Assembly: GCF_003240585.1 (NCBI RefSeq)
Contig: NZ_PCDP01000034.1
Coordinates: forward strand, 1 to 64,000
DNA length: 64,000 nucleotides
Source: Arminella tubonensis
GTDB taxonomy: Bacteria; Pseudomonadota; Alphaproteobacteria; Rhizobiales; Rhizobiaceae
Reading direction: 5' to 3'
Shown here: positions 8,404 to 16,540 of the stretch, one piece after another
Numbering within the stretch: position 1 is the first letter of the stretch
Layout of the letters: each line of letters opens with the position of its first letter
Program-made: the position numbers and the translations under genes
Notes under the pieces: model-generated
Seen by the model: only the letters and a program-made list of their open reading frames with translations
What the model was told of the DNA's origin: nothing
Database searches by the model: none

Positions 8404-9330
8404 ATGACCTTCGTCTACAAAGCCGATCCTGCAAGAGGCGCCGAGTGGGCGAAGCACTTTGCTCTGGCGATGCCCGAGACACCGTTCCATGTGTGGCCTG
8501 ACGTCGGCGATCCGTCGGATGTCCGGTTTCTTGCGGCATGGCAGCCCCCGGCCGATCTGATGGGCCTCTTCCCCAACCTGGAGGTTCTGTTCTCTATCGG
8601 CGCCGGGATCGACCAGTTCGATCTCGGCGCCATTCCAGCGCATATTCCGGTGGTGCGAATGATCGAGCCTGGCATCAGCAGTGCGATGAGCGAATACGTG
8701 ACGATGGCCGCGCTCGCCCTCCATCGTGATCTCCCCAGCTATCTTGACCAGCAAAAGCGTAAGGTCTGGCAGGAGATCCGCGTGGTCCCGGCTTCCCAGC
8801 GCCGCGTCGGCATTCTTGGTCTCGGCGAGCTAGCCCAGGCTTCTCTTGAGAAATTGATGCCGTTCGGTTTTCCGCTTTCGGGATGGAGCCGCTCGAGACG
8901 AGTGTTGACCGGCGTGCATTGCTATGGCGGACGCGACGAACTTGAGGCGTTCCTAGCAGCGACCGACATCCTGATCTGCCTGCTCCCGCTTACTAGCGAT
9001 ACGACGAATTTCCTGAACGCCGACGTGTTTTCGAAGCTGCCATCGGGAGCATCTCTCATCCATGTCGGACGCGGTCCCCAGCTTGGTCACGAGGCGCTGC
9101 TCGAAGCCCTTGATAGCGGGCATCTGTCCGGGGCATTTGTAGATGTCACCGCACCGGAGCCGCTGCCGGAAGGGCACCGCTTCTGGTCACATCCCAAGAT
9201 CGTCATAACCCCGCACGTCGCAAGCATGACGCAACCCGAGACGGCGGTGAAAGTCGTAGTCGAAAATCTACGCCGCCGTTCGTCGGGCGAGCCAATGACC
9301 GGAGTGGTCGACCGCGACCGCGGATATTAA
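8404..9330 (+). CDS. ghrA: D-2-hydroxyacid dehydrogenase, glyoxylate/hydroxypyruvate reductase A type
   Basis: A 308-residue protein of the GhrA length. The NAD(P) motif is GILGLGELAQAS. The catalytic arginine is in HVGRGPQL, the glutamate in DVTAPEPLPEGH, and the active-site histidine in PHVASMT. Family members reduce glyoxylate or hydroxypyruvate. As the last gene of the operon it may remove a short 2-oxoacid made by the amine oxidase or aminotransferase; that link is inference. The downstream region contains only mobile debris, so the operon ends here. Confidence 0.87.
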   Translation: MTFVYKADPARGAEWAKHFALAMPETPFHVWPDVGDPSDVRFLAAWQPPADLMGLFPNLEVLFSIGAGIDQFDLGAIPAHIPVVRMIEPGISSAMSEYVTMAALALHRDLPSYLDQQKRKVWQEIRVVPASQRRVGILGLGELAQASLEKLMPFGFPLSGWSRSRRVLTGVHCYGGRDELEAFLAATDILICLLPLTSDTTNFLNADVFSKLPSGASLIHVGRGPQLGHEALLEALDSGHLSGAFVDVTAPEPLPEGHRFWSHPKIVITPHVASMTQPETAVKVVVENLRRRSSGEPMTGVVDRDRGY

Positions 9331-9711
9331 AACCATATTGCGGACGACGCTGCCCCGTCCCCCAATCGCGCCTGAAAAAGATTTTTGACGCCGGCGTTTC
9401 GTTATCTTTTGTTCGCTCATGGAAGACTCGACAGGGCCCTTGGTCACCAAGGCGCGCGCATCGGTGCCGAAGGGAGCCTCACTCTGGCGCTTTTGAATCT
9501 TGTTGTCCTTGCCGACATCAACATGGCCAGTTCCTGCTGGGCGGGAGGGCAGCCGAAGCTTTTCGCCACGCTGGACCGTAGCCGGATGGCCTTGTCGAGG
9601 CTGGAAGTTGTTCGTGAGCCGCCGATCTCAGGTCCTCACAAGAATACTTCAACTACATTCAATGCTGTCCGACCACGACTGGGCTTCCGCAGGTTCGCGT
9701 ACTGGCCGAGG
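9331..9711. other. intergenic stretch without a recognisable gene
   Basis: This stretch lies between the end of the operon and an IS5 fragment. Short open frames occur on the plus strand (for example 9385-9717) but lack a ribosome site and resemble no family I know. No clear terminator follows ghrA. It is probably decayed mobile DNA. Confidence 0.5.
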
Positions 9712-10043
9712 TGCTAGCAGGGGAGGACCCGGGAGAAGCCCGGCACCGAAATCTCCATGCTCATCAGCGTCGCGAGACTGCGCATCAGACCTTGGGTCTG
9801 GCGCAGAGGCAGCCCGTAGACAAGACGCAGGGTCAAGCACAGCGTAATCGCCAGATCCGAGTATTTCGGCTGGCCGCCCCGAGATATCCGGCGCGACGCA
9901 GACCACAAGCAAAGCGCATCATCACTCACCCACACGGTCAAATCACCACGTTGACGCAGGCTTTCATTATACCGCGCCCAATTCGTCACCTGAAATTTCT
10001 GCTTGGCAATTTTGTGCCGTCGGTCGGCATTGAACTTATGCGC
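9712..10043 (-). mobile_element. IS5-family transposase, 5' fragment (copy 1)
   Basis: Reading leftwards from about 10043, the sequence encodes the N-terminal part of an IS5-type transposase (TNWARYNESLRQRGDL, then SRRISRGGQPKYSDLAIT, RQTQGLMRSL). It stops at about codon 100 of an expected 330 or so. The catalytic DDE domain is absent. Almost the same stretch is at 37127-37343 on the plus strand, so both are relics of one IS type. It is related to, but distinct from, the intact element at 14776-15765. Confidence 0.8.
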
Positions 10044-10645
10044 ATCAAATGCATCCTGGGAGCAAAAACACAGCCAGATATTAGCAAACCCGGAATCGAT
10101 GCAACAACGTCTATTGGAATGAACCAGTTGCAGGCCAGCGCAATGCAGAAGATCTTGCCGAGTTCAGTTTTAAGAACTAACCGCCGGTTATTTATCACTA
10201 TTTGAATTTCAGGCACTGTGGTCGCCGGTTCAGATCCTCTCAAGGCGAACAACCTGTGCGTTCGTCGGCCGGAGATCATTCGCGAGCAGCTATTTGATTG
10301 CAGTTAGATCCATCGTGAACAAGACCATAGCGGGAATTCCGTTGGATCGGTCAAGAACAATGCTGATCTATGATTTGGCCCGTTCATATTTGGAGGAGGT
10401 ATTTGATCTCGACATAGTTGTAGGACTTGCCGTCGTGCCCTTGATTTGGCCGCCAAAAGAATTTGGCGCCGGGAAACTGCCACCAGGCCGGAGGCGCGCC
10501 CGATGGCGCTATCATTCAGTAGATCGACCAGAACGACGCTGCATCGGCATCCAGTACTATCGTTTTAAAACTGTCGGGGGCGAAATCTTACGGCTAAATG
10601 CAAAACGACAGAATGAGTGCCAATACGCCAAGAAAGAAAACAGTA
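10044..10645. other. intergenic debris
   Basis: No gene here is supported. A plus-strand open frame at 10294-10926 has low-complexity arginine/proline-rich content over its second half, which is antisense to the better candidate at 10646-10936. One copy of a dispersed repeat lies at 10591. Confidence 0.5.
10591..10610 (-). repeat. dispersed IS-end-like repeat, copy a
   Basis: The reverse complement reads tgtcgttttgcatttagccg. The same word, with small changes, occurs at 11658, 11942, 43178, 44997 and 52475. It probably marks the outer end of one IS family (IS21-like by character), here left as a solo end. Confidence 0.55.
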
Positions 10646-10936
10646 TCAGCCACCTACTTGATGCGAACTTGCCGAAATCACGGTTAGATTCGGGCGGTGC
10701 TGGGCAGCCTGTGGTGGGGAGGGCACCTTGTGAAGGAATTCGAAAGCGGCGAGGTCGAAGTGTTCATCGCTGCCCACGACGGCGACAGTCCAGAATTCCG
10801 AAGCCGCGCCAAACATCGTCGAGACCTTTACCACCTCGATGTCGCCTGGCTCGGCGGTCGTTGCGGTGGTATTCGGCTTGCGCCGGGCCCAATAGAAGCG
10901 ACTGGCTTCCAGTTGATCGATGCTGATCGTGTTCAT
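10646..10936 (-). CDS. hypothetical protein of 96 residues
   Basis: I do not recognise this family. Support for a real gene is the strong ribosome site (AGGAGG, about 10 bases before the ATG at 10936) and a balanced composition. The N-terminal two thirds (MNTISIDQLEASRFYWARRK and on) looks like a soluble protein. The C-terminal tail (SPPQAAQHRPNLTV...) is less protein-like and may be read-through into foreign sequence, so the gene could be truncated by the debris next to it. Confidence 0.5.
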   Translation of the reverse strand: MNTISIDQLEASRFYWARRKPNTTATTAEPGDIEVVKVSTMFGAASEFWTVAVVGSDEHFDLAAFEFLHKVPSPPQAAQHRPNLTVISASSHQVGG

Positions 10937-11223
10937 GCGCCTTCCTCCTCAGACTCGGACAAAAGCCTAGAGCAGATTATTGACGGAGTCTCAGGGGAGG
11001 CTGAGGTATACAGTATTTGGCGAGCCGCAGCTGTTAAGCAAGGTTGGTTGGTATCGGACATGGGAGACAGCTAGTTTCAGTTGCCGCGCTGTCAGGGCCA
11101 ACTTCCCCTCCGAAACGTCGCGAAACGTCATCGAGCCAGGTAGGCGGCCGACCCGAGTTGCGGTCGCAGACCAGGCGATGGGCCGGGCGACTCACCCGCG
11201 AATTCGCTTCTTTGCCTATGAGT

Positions 11224-11505
11224 TCACCAACTGAAACGAAGACCGGAAGACCCGTAATAACCTGGTTGCGACCCGCTCGGATCTAACTCGTTATCTTGCT
11301 GGACTCTCGTCGCCCACCGCCGACGGTTCGCGGCTTTGTCTTTGCCATCGGCGGAATCTGTCGACTTGCTGGCTGTTACGAGCGTAGATTGGCCGCGAGT
11401 TTTGGCGACCGTCGAGCAACAAGTCAGAAAAACAGCGGGAAGAACAATCAGAATGCCTAACGCAATTCTCCGTGTGACCCCGTACCGGATCGGCTGCGAA
11501 GACAT
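11224..11505 (-). CDS. possible small exported protein
   Basis: A 93-residue frame begins with a basic N-terminus and a hydrophobic run (IALGILIVLPAVFLTCCS), which fits a signal peptide. The two cysteines after LT are in the right place for a lipobox but with an unusual residue at -1. The rest is polar and low in structure. The ribosome site is poor, with AGGG only a few bases from the ATG. The gene may be real, or a fragment in a decayed region. Confidence 0.3.
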   Translation of the reverse strand: MSSQPIRYGVTRRIALGILIVLPAVFLTCCSTVAKTRGQSTLVTASKSTDSADGKDKAANRRRWATRVQQDNELDPSGSQPGYYGSSGLRFSW

Positions 11506-11657
11506 CCCTACCGCCTTTTGACTATTGCTAATAATCAGATGCTATTCGATTTCACGTCCATTGGAAACTATAGGCTATTTAGGTCAGCGATGTCGCAGAC
11601 TAGCGTGGCATGGATTGCCAGCAAGAGTAGGTCGCGTGCCACCCTGCTCGATCCGCT

Positions 11658-11689
11658 TGTCGTTTGGCACTTAATCGTAAGAATGCGGC
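11658..11689 (+). repeat. dispersed IS-end-like repeat, copy b
   Basis: The copy begins TGTCGTTTGGCACTTAATCG and continues TAAGAATGCGGC. The copy at 43178 shares both the first word and this extension. It faces copy c at 11942, so the pair brackets about 300 bases. Confidence 0.6.
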
Positions 11690-11835
11690 CGTTCATCCAA
11701 GGTCTGGCATTTAAATTGAGACTGGCGGACGTGAATCCCGGTCCGGGACGACGATATACCTAGCCACAACCTTCTGTAATCGTTGAGATTTGCAAAGGTA
11801 TCGCGAGCGAGATGCTCGTAACGAATATCGTGACG

Positions 11836-11991
11836 AATCCCAATTTAAGTGGCAAGAGCTGATCGAAAATCTCGAATTATGTGCCAAATCTCAAATTGTG
11901 TGCAGTGCTAAGTATATGATTTCCTTGGAATCGGAGTCTCACGATTAAATGCCAAACGACCCCATGCGCCGAGAATCTCAAATCAAGTGCA
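11836..11991. repeat. four direct repeats typical of IS21-type termini
   Basis: The word AATCTCAAAT(n4)GTGCA occurs at 11836 (degenerate), 11868, 11887 and 11974, as direct copies about 18 bases long. IS21-family elements carry multiple short terminal repeats bound by the transposase, and this spacing fits that picture. No istA/istB genes are present, so it is a solo end. Confidence 0.5.
11942..11960 (-). repeat. dispersed IS-end-like repeat, copy c
   Basis: The sequence cgattaaatgccaaacgac is the reverse complement of the copy b type. It lies inside the direct-repeat cluster and forms an inverted pair with copy b. Confidence 0.55.
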
Positions 11992-12131
11992 ACTGCGAAG
12001 ACGTCCGCGACCGACGTGCGCAGTCCACGATCTCGTCTATAGTGCTGGCGAAGCGAGCTTTGTTCTCGCCCATCATATGGCCACGCAGCATGTGAAGCAT
12101 TTCCGGCCCGGCGCGTTGGACGATGGCCACA

Positions 12132-12419
12132 CCAGCTAACAGGGCTGGCCTTATCCAAACCTGGATCGGCCACCGTCCAATCGCTGCGTTCGGCAATTCA
12201 GATGGCGACCTTCAGATGCTGCAATGGACGTGTAAGGTGGAAACTGTGCATTTCTGCCTGTACGTCCATCATACCGATGCCGAACGCGAATTCGCCTATG
12301 ATCGGAAATCATCGATTAGCAAGCTCGATAAGGGATTAGACGAGGCACGGACTGACGGTTGGACTTTGGTCGACATGAAGAAAGACTGGAAGACGATCTA
12401 CGTTTCAAGCGTCAAATGA
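12132..12419 (+). pseudogene. HAD-superfamily phosphatase, C-terminal remnant
   Basis: The frame GLIQTWIGHRPIAAFGNSDG, followed by DLQMLQW and YVHHTDAEREFAYDR, matches the last third of a family of HAD-type phosphatases. FGNSDGD is HAD motif IV, which binds Mg. Motifs I-III should lie upstream but are replaced by IS-like repeats, so the gene is decapitated. The C-terminus (WKTIYVSSVK) looks natural. A TGGC...CAC stretch upstream is non-coding. Confidence 0.7.
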
Positions 12420-12561
12420 AGCTGCACCGTCGGCATTCTGGCAAAGTTTAGAATTGCCGATCTGACTTTTCAGCAAGGGCATTGCGTTATGTCGCAGCAG
12501 AAGTGCTCGTTATGCTCGGAGTCTCCTTTTGGCGCGTTGCGCAGCCCTCGACTTGCGACCA
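12420..12561. other. short gap without gene
   Basis: There is no open frame with a ribosome site between the HAD remnant and the hairpin at 12562. Confidence 0.4.
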
Positions 12562-12593
12562 AGTGGCCATCGACGCGAGCGCCGATGGCCACT
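12562..12593. terminator. strong hairpin, terminator-like
   Basis: Perfect 11-base arms AGTGGCCATCG and CGATGGCCACT enclose a 10-base loop and are followed by GCTTTAAA. The strength suggests a terminator for rightward transcription or a structured RNA. No complete gene ends just before it. Confidence 0.45.
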
Positions 12594-12596
12594 GCT

Positions 12597-12700
12597 TTAA
12601 AGGTCGATTTGTTCTGAAAGAAGCAGTGCATCATCTACCTCGATCCCGAGGTATCGAACTGTGCTCTCCAGTTTGATGTGACCGAGTAGAAGCTGGACCG
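12597..12700 (-). pseudogene. tyrosine recombinase, C-terminal remnant
   Basis: Read leftwards the sequence gives VQLLLGHIKLESTVRYLGIE followed by VDDALLLSEQIDL and a stop at 12597-12599. This is the C-terminus of a phage-type integrase; the LLGH segment and the final tyrosine (VRYLG) are the H and Y of the catalytic set. Nothing upstream continues the protein, so only the tail is left. Confidence 0.75.
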
Positions 12701-12773
12701 GCAATGGGGGATTACCCTGGCATTCTTCCTTTTCGGACAGAGACTCGCGCAGCCACATCGGTGGTATGCGGCA

Positions 12774-14285
12774 CTATTGGGTGCGGCTGAACGTGGTGGT
12801 CGCCATCGCGTTCAGTGTTTCCGCATCGCGTCCGTAGATATCGTCGTAGTATTCGACGGTTCCGTTGGTTGTCGGCCATGCAGTGAAGTAGGCAACATAT
12901 ACAGGCACCTGTTCAGGAAGCGGCATATCCTTCTTTTCGCCACCCTCGATCTGCTGACTGACGAAGTCGACCGTCTGATTGAGGACGGCCGCCGCCATGG
13001 CTCGCGGGTTCTCCAGGCGCACACAGCCGTGGCTGAACATGCGGTCTTGGGACGCGAATTTGCCGCGAGCCGGCGTGTCGTGCATGTAGATGTCATGGGC
13101 ATTGGGGAAGAGGATCTTCAATTGCCCGAGCGCATTATCTGGCCCTGGCGGCTGGACAACCGATATATTCTCGAGCGGTTGAGACCAATCGACCTTCGCT
13201 GATGGCATCTGCTTCCCCTTCACGGAAACGACATAGCCTTGTTTGTCCAGATAGGCCGGATCGCGCTTTAGATGTGGCAGCATCTCATTGTGAATGATCG
13301 ATTGTGGCACACCCCAATCAGGATTGAATTCGACCGTCTTGATCGACGCATTGAAGAAATTTGTCTGATGGTTCTGCTGGCCGATAACAGCCCTCATCGA
13401 AAGTGTTGTCTGGTCGTTTTCGTTATAATATGCCATGTAGGAGGGCTGGTTGATGAAGACGTACCGCGGCGGGAATTGCTGCGGCAGCCAACGAATCTCC
13501 TCCATGGCCACGATTACTTTTTTGATATTAGCGGCGGTGTCCGGCCCTTGTCCGGATGTCCGCAGGTAATGCAGTTCGGCTGCAAGCTGGCCAAATTTCG
13601 GATTGCCCGGCATCAGTTTGTCGAAGACGGGCATGAGATCGGGCAAGCCGGATAGCTGGGACATCGTTGTCCTCAAGTCTACCGGCTTGCGTTTGAAATC
13701 GTAATAATGGGACAGCTGGTTCGGATCGATGCGGCCACGGAAATTGTCCTGCAAGAACATCAACATCTTGCTGGACAACGCTACCTCGAACTGGGCCAAC
13801 GCCTTCGCTCGCTCCGGTGAACCTTGCGGCAGGGGCTCAAACGTTGCCGACACGGCGTAATCCTCTGGCGTCAACCCCCACTCGCCGGCCTGTTTCATCA
13901 GGTCGATTGCCTGCGCAGCCTTCACCGTCGCGCCCTTGCCATCCACCCAGATGAGCTTCGCCTTCGGCTGATTGTAGTAGGCCTCGATGACATCCGCGAT
14001 ATCGACGTTCATACGCACTTGCAGGCTGCTCATCTCGTGGAAGATTTTTGCCTGCCTGGCGGCTACGGGATCAAAAAGCGTGGCGAGAGGCGATGTATTA
14101 TCCTGTGGCGAGAGTTCGGCAGTCCGACGCGTCGGCGCGGCGTAGAGAGCCGATGATTGAGTCCCACCCGCAAGAGCCGCAGGCGAGGCTTCCGGCGGCT
14201 TGGTGGTCGCCGCCAGCGCACTCCCAGAAAGCATGAATAGGCTGACGAAAGACGGGAGTGCACAAATGACTAGACTTCGTTTCAT
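12774..14285 (-). CDS. L,D-transpeptidase (YkuD domain, YcbB/LdtD-like)
   Basis: About 503 residues from the ATG at 14285; this start gives a clean signal peptide (MKRSLVICALPSFVSLFMLS...ALA). The periplasmic N-terminal region has the YcbB-like WVDGKGATVKAAQAIDLM segment. The YkuD catalytic domain lies in the last third, ending in MHDTPARGKFA and MFSHGCVRLENP, where histidine and cysteine form the active site. Such enzymes make 3-3 cross-links in peptidoglycan or attach proteins to it. It stands alone between debris and an IS5 element. All catalytic residues are intact, so it is probably functional. Confidence 0.93.
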   Translation of the reverse strand: MKRSLVICALPSFVSLFMLSGSALAATTKPPEASPAALAGGTQSSALYAAPTRRTAELSPQDNTSPLATLFDPVAARQAKIFHEMSSLQVRMNVDIADVIEAYYNQPKAKLIWVDGKGATVKAAQAIDLMKQAGEWGLTPEDYAVSATFEPLPQGSPERAKALAQFEVALSSKMLMFLQDNFRGRIDPNQLSHYYDFKRKPVDLRTTMSQLSGLPDLMPVFDKLMPGNPKFGQLAAELHYLRTSGQGPDTAANIKKVIVAMEEIRWLPQQFPPRYVFINQPSYMAYYNENDQTTLSMRAVIGQQNHQTNFFNASIKTVEFNPDWGVPQSIIHNEMLPHLKRDPAYLDKQGYVVSVKGKQMPSAKVDWSQPLENISVVQPPGPDNALGQLKILFPNAHDIYMHDTPARGKFASQDRMFSHGCVRLENPRAMAAAVLNQTVDFVSQQIEGGEKKDMPLPEQVPVYVAYFTAWPTTNGTVEYYDDIYGRDAETLNAMATTTFSRTQ

Positions 14286-14775
14286 CTCATGTCCCACAAC
14301 TCGACTTAATTTCTGTCCATGGGCTCCGACGGTGGTTCGGCATCGAGATCTACATGCCATTGTTTCGAACTATCGAAAGTTCCCGTCAACAGGCCGATGC
14401 CTTGTACTCATAAATAGGCCATTTGAAGGTCAATTAAGACGCCGATGATAAAGGCCAGAGATCCGCCTCACATAATGGATGGCCCCGGAAGGAGCCCGAC
14501 CCGTTACATAGCCCATGCCATGGTAGGGCAAACAATGGTTCAGACCGTAACCTCTGCCATTTTTGACGATCGGCGCGGACGCGTTAAGCGACCGCGCGTT
14601 GTCGTCGTCTTCAGTCATCTCTTGTTCCGAGGTCGTGTTTGCAGTCTGAAGATCATAGCTCCCCAGATCAACGACGGCGGATTCTCTGATGCGGTATGCC
14701 GATTTAAATTCGGCGATGAACGGCGTTGGTGCATGGATCCGTTGTTGGCCACAATTAAGTCTATGATGGCGCTCG
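14286..14775. other. gap between transpeptidase and IS5 transposase
   Basis: There is no firm gene. A minus-strand frame at 14430-14618 would give 62 residues (MTEDDDNARSLNASAPIVKN...) with a weak ribosome site and no known family. It may be the end of a gene cut by the IS5 insertion next to it. Confidence 0.35.
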
Positions 14776-15765
14776 TCATTTCGTCTTTGCCTTGCAACGA
14801 ACGGACTTCGGGCGTGCACAGGCAAGCATGCAGTTGAGAACGGCGCAACCGATGGCGACCTCTGTCTGCTGGGCCGGGAAGGAGCGAGCCCTCAAGCGCC
14901 GTGCGATCATTCCCTTGTATCGCCCGATGGCGGTCTCGATCAGAGCCCTCTTGCCGTAGCCGGTGGACGCCTGCCACTTCATGCGGCCATCTATATTGAT
15001 CGACGCTATGTGATCGTCTCTCTGGCCGGGTGGTTCGGTGTCGGTTCGTTCCACTGCGTTCGAGCGTGGTGGAATGACAATCCGGACTTCGGCGCTGTGC
15101 CGCAGGACGGCGTTGTAGGTAGGGTCGCCATCATAGGCGCCGTCGGCGGCGAACAGGTCGATCTGGCCGTCGATCTGGTCGAGCAATGGCTCCACCTGCG
15201 AGGCATCGCCTGTGTCCTGATCTGTCAGCGTATGAGCTATGATCTCGCCGTTGTCGGCATCCAGGGCCAGATGCAGCTTGCACCACTTGCGGCGGGATTT
15301 GGCACCATGCTTTTCTTTCAGCCACTGGCCGGCACCGTAGATCTGCAGGCCGGTGCTGTCGACCAGCACATGCAATGGACCACCCGGCACTGCCGCTCCG
15401 TCATCCAATCCGACTGACGGCTTCCAGGTCCGCGCCCTGCGGCTTAGCGTCGTGTGATCGGGAACGGGCAGGTTCAATCCCATCAGTTGGAGCACCGAAC
15501 CCAGCAAGCCCTCAGTCTGGCGCAGCCGCAGTCCGAACGCCAGGCCCAGCGTCAGGGCAGTCTCAATTGCCAGATCGGCATAGCGCGGCTGGCCACCTAG
15601 TGTCTTGCGCCGCAGAGCCTGCCATCCGACCAGCGCTTCCGGCGTCATCCACAGGGTCAGACTGCCGCGCCGACGAAGACCCGCCTCATATTCCGGCCAG
15701 TTCGTCACCTTGAACTTCATCTTGCGGATGCGATGGCGGCGGGCGGCGTTATGTTTATGCGGCAT
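14776..15765 (-). CDS. IS5-family transposase, intact
   Basis: A 329-residue DDE transposase. It has the N-terminal domain with WQALRRKTLGGQPRYADLAI. The catalytic residues appear as D136 (HVLVDSTG), D208 (LFAADGAYDG) and E277 (ALIETAIGRYKGMI), with the Y-R-K signature of IS4/IS5 enzymes after the glutamate. There are no frameshifts, so the copy could be active. I could not fix the terminal inverted repeats by eye; GTTGG-A/C-CA words near 14749 and 15820 are candidates. Its 5' end abuts a cysteine-rich frame that it may have disrupted. Confidence 0.93.
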   Translation of the reverse strand: MPHKHNAARRHRIRKMKFKVTNWPEYEAGLRRRGSLTLWMTPEALVGWQALRRKTLGGQPRYADLAIETALTLGLAFGLRLRQTEGLLGSVLQLMGLNLPVPDHTTLSRRARTWKPSVGLDDGAAVPGGPLHVLVDSTGLQIYGAGQWLKEKHGAKSRRKWCKLHLALDADNGEIIAHTLTDQDTGDASQVEPLLDQIDGQIDLFAADGAYDGDPTYNAVLRHSAEVRIVIPPRSNAVERTDTEPPGQRDDHIASINIDGRMKWQASTGYGKRALIETAIGRYKGMIARRLRARSFPAQQTEVAIGCAVLNCMLACARPKSVRCKAKTK

Positions 15766-15774
15766 GGTGCGGAA

Positions 15775-16134
15775 TCACAGTGATTGCGGTCTCAACTGCT
15801 TACTGTCCAACCGTTGAATGATCCGTGCGCCAACGCCGTGACGAACGGGAACCGCAGTTGCTGAAGTCAGAATTGCAAAAATCGTGCAGGCCGAGCCGCA
15901 GCAGTTTCGGCTATTGCAGTGACCTTTGTGTCGGTGCGGGGTCGAAGGGTTTGCAACAGAAGCGCAGTCAGACTTGGTGCGGTCGATGGCAACGACGATG
16001 GCTGGAGAGGAGAGATCACTATGGCCGTTAACAGCCAACACTTCGTTCCGTACGCTAGCGCCAAAGACGACCAGCGAAAAGATAATTGCAAGTTTTGCCC
16101 AAACGCGCACGAATGAGATTGTTCGCTTTCCCAT
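15775..16134 (-). CDS. putative cysteine-rich exported protein, possibly truncated by IS5
   Basis: A 119-residue frame with an N-terminal signal-like segment (KLAIIFSLVVFGASV). A short cysteine-rich core follows (HCNSRNCCGSACTIF). I do not recognise the family; small secreted cysteine/histidine-rich proteins of this kind are often metal-related, but that is speculation. The last 30 or so residues run into the end of the IS5 element and look unlike the rest, so the original C-terminus is probably lost. The ribosome site is weak. Confidence 0.4.
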   Translation of the reverse strand: MGKRTISFVRVWAKLAIIFSLVVFGASVRNEVLAVNGHSDLSSPAIVVAIDRTKSDCASVANPSTPHRHKGHCNSRNCCGSACTIFAILTSATAVPVRHGVGARIIQRLDSKQLRPQSL

Positions 16135-16301
16135 AAGCCAATTCTAAATGGCAGGCAGTTCGAGTTCAACGCCACACTTGGACGGTCGCCTTTGGGCGAA
16201 TTGCTTAGTCGACTCTACCATTTCGCCGCTCCGTATGACCACGTTCTCGTCGGCGGCACGGGAACTGGAAAGAGCGTGACCAGACTTTATCCGCCGCAGA
16301 T

Positions 16302-16318
16302 ATGATTTAAATTGATGT
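16302..16318. promoter_or_regulatory. upstream copy of a 17-base promoter repeat
   Basis: ATGATTTAAATTGATGT matches 16446-16462 at 16 of 17 bases. The two copies are 144 bases apart upstream of the ABC operon. Paired sites of this kind suit a LacI-type repressor that loops DNA. This is inference from repetition. Confidence 0.4.
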
Positions 16319-16445
16319 GATCGACAGCACCGCACCAAAATACATAAGATCCGAAATTCTCACGGCATTGGCATTGCGTACTCTTGCCGAAAGGACTCCT
16401 TGTCGCTTATTTCAGTATTTCAGTTGGACTAGGTGGAGCTATAAA

Positions 16446-16472
16446 ATGATTTGAATTGATGTTGACATCAAT
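16446..16472. promoter_or_regulatory. putative LacI-family operator in front of the cyclitol-type ABC operon
   Basis: The core ATTGATGTTGACATCAAT (16455-16472) is an 18-base palindrome with one mismatched pair. It lies about 70 bases before the binding-protein ATG. The related word TTGATGTTGACAT occurs at 25484, in front of the second importer operon. Two LacI regulators are encoded at 24314 and 33910; either could bind here. The TTGACA inside the palindrome may double as a -35 box. Confidence 0.6.
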
Positions 16473-16540
16473 CTTTTGAGGCGTCAATAATCCTCACATA
16501 TCGGCGGAGGAGGAAGCTGCCGAGTAGGAGGAACACCAAA

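Larger units (their letters stand above)
11506..12131. other. repeat-rich non-coding stretch
   Basis: There is no supported gene. The stretch contains an inverted pair of IS-end-like repeats (11658 and 11942) and four direct copies of an AATCTCAAAT...GTGC word between 11836 and 11991, reported separately. Short minus-strand frames at 11877-12196 have no ribosome site. Confidence 0.55.

Noticed and set aside
10294..10926. 210-residue plus-strand frame
   Set aside because: Its second half is arginine- and proline-rich noise antisense to a better candidate with a strong ribosome site.
14776..15830. Exact terminal inverted repeats for the intact IS5 copy
   Set aside because: Candidate GTTGG-type words at both sides match too weakly and no target duplication could be found, so only the transposase gene is annotated.
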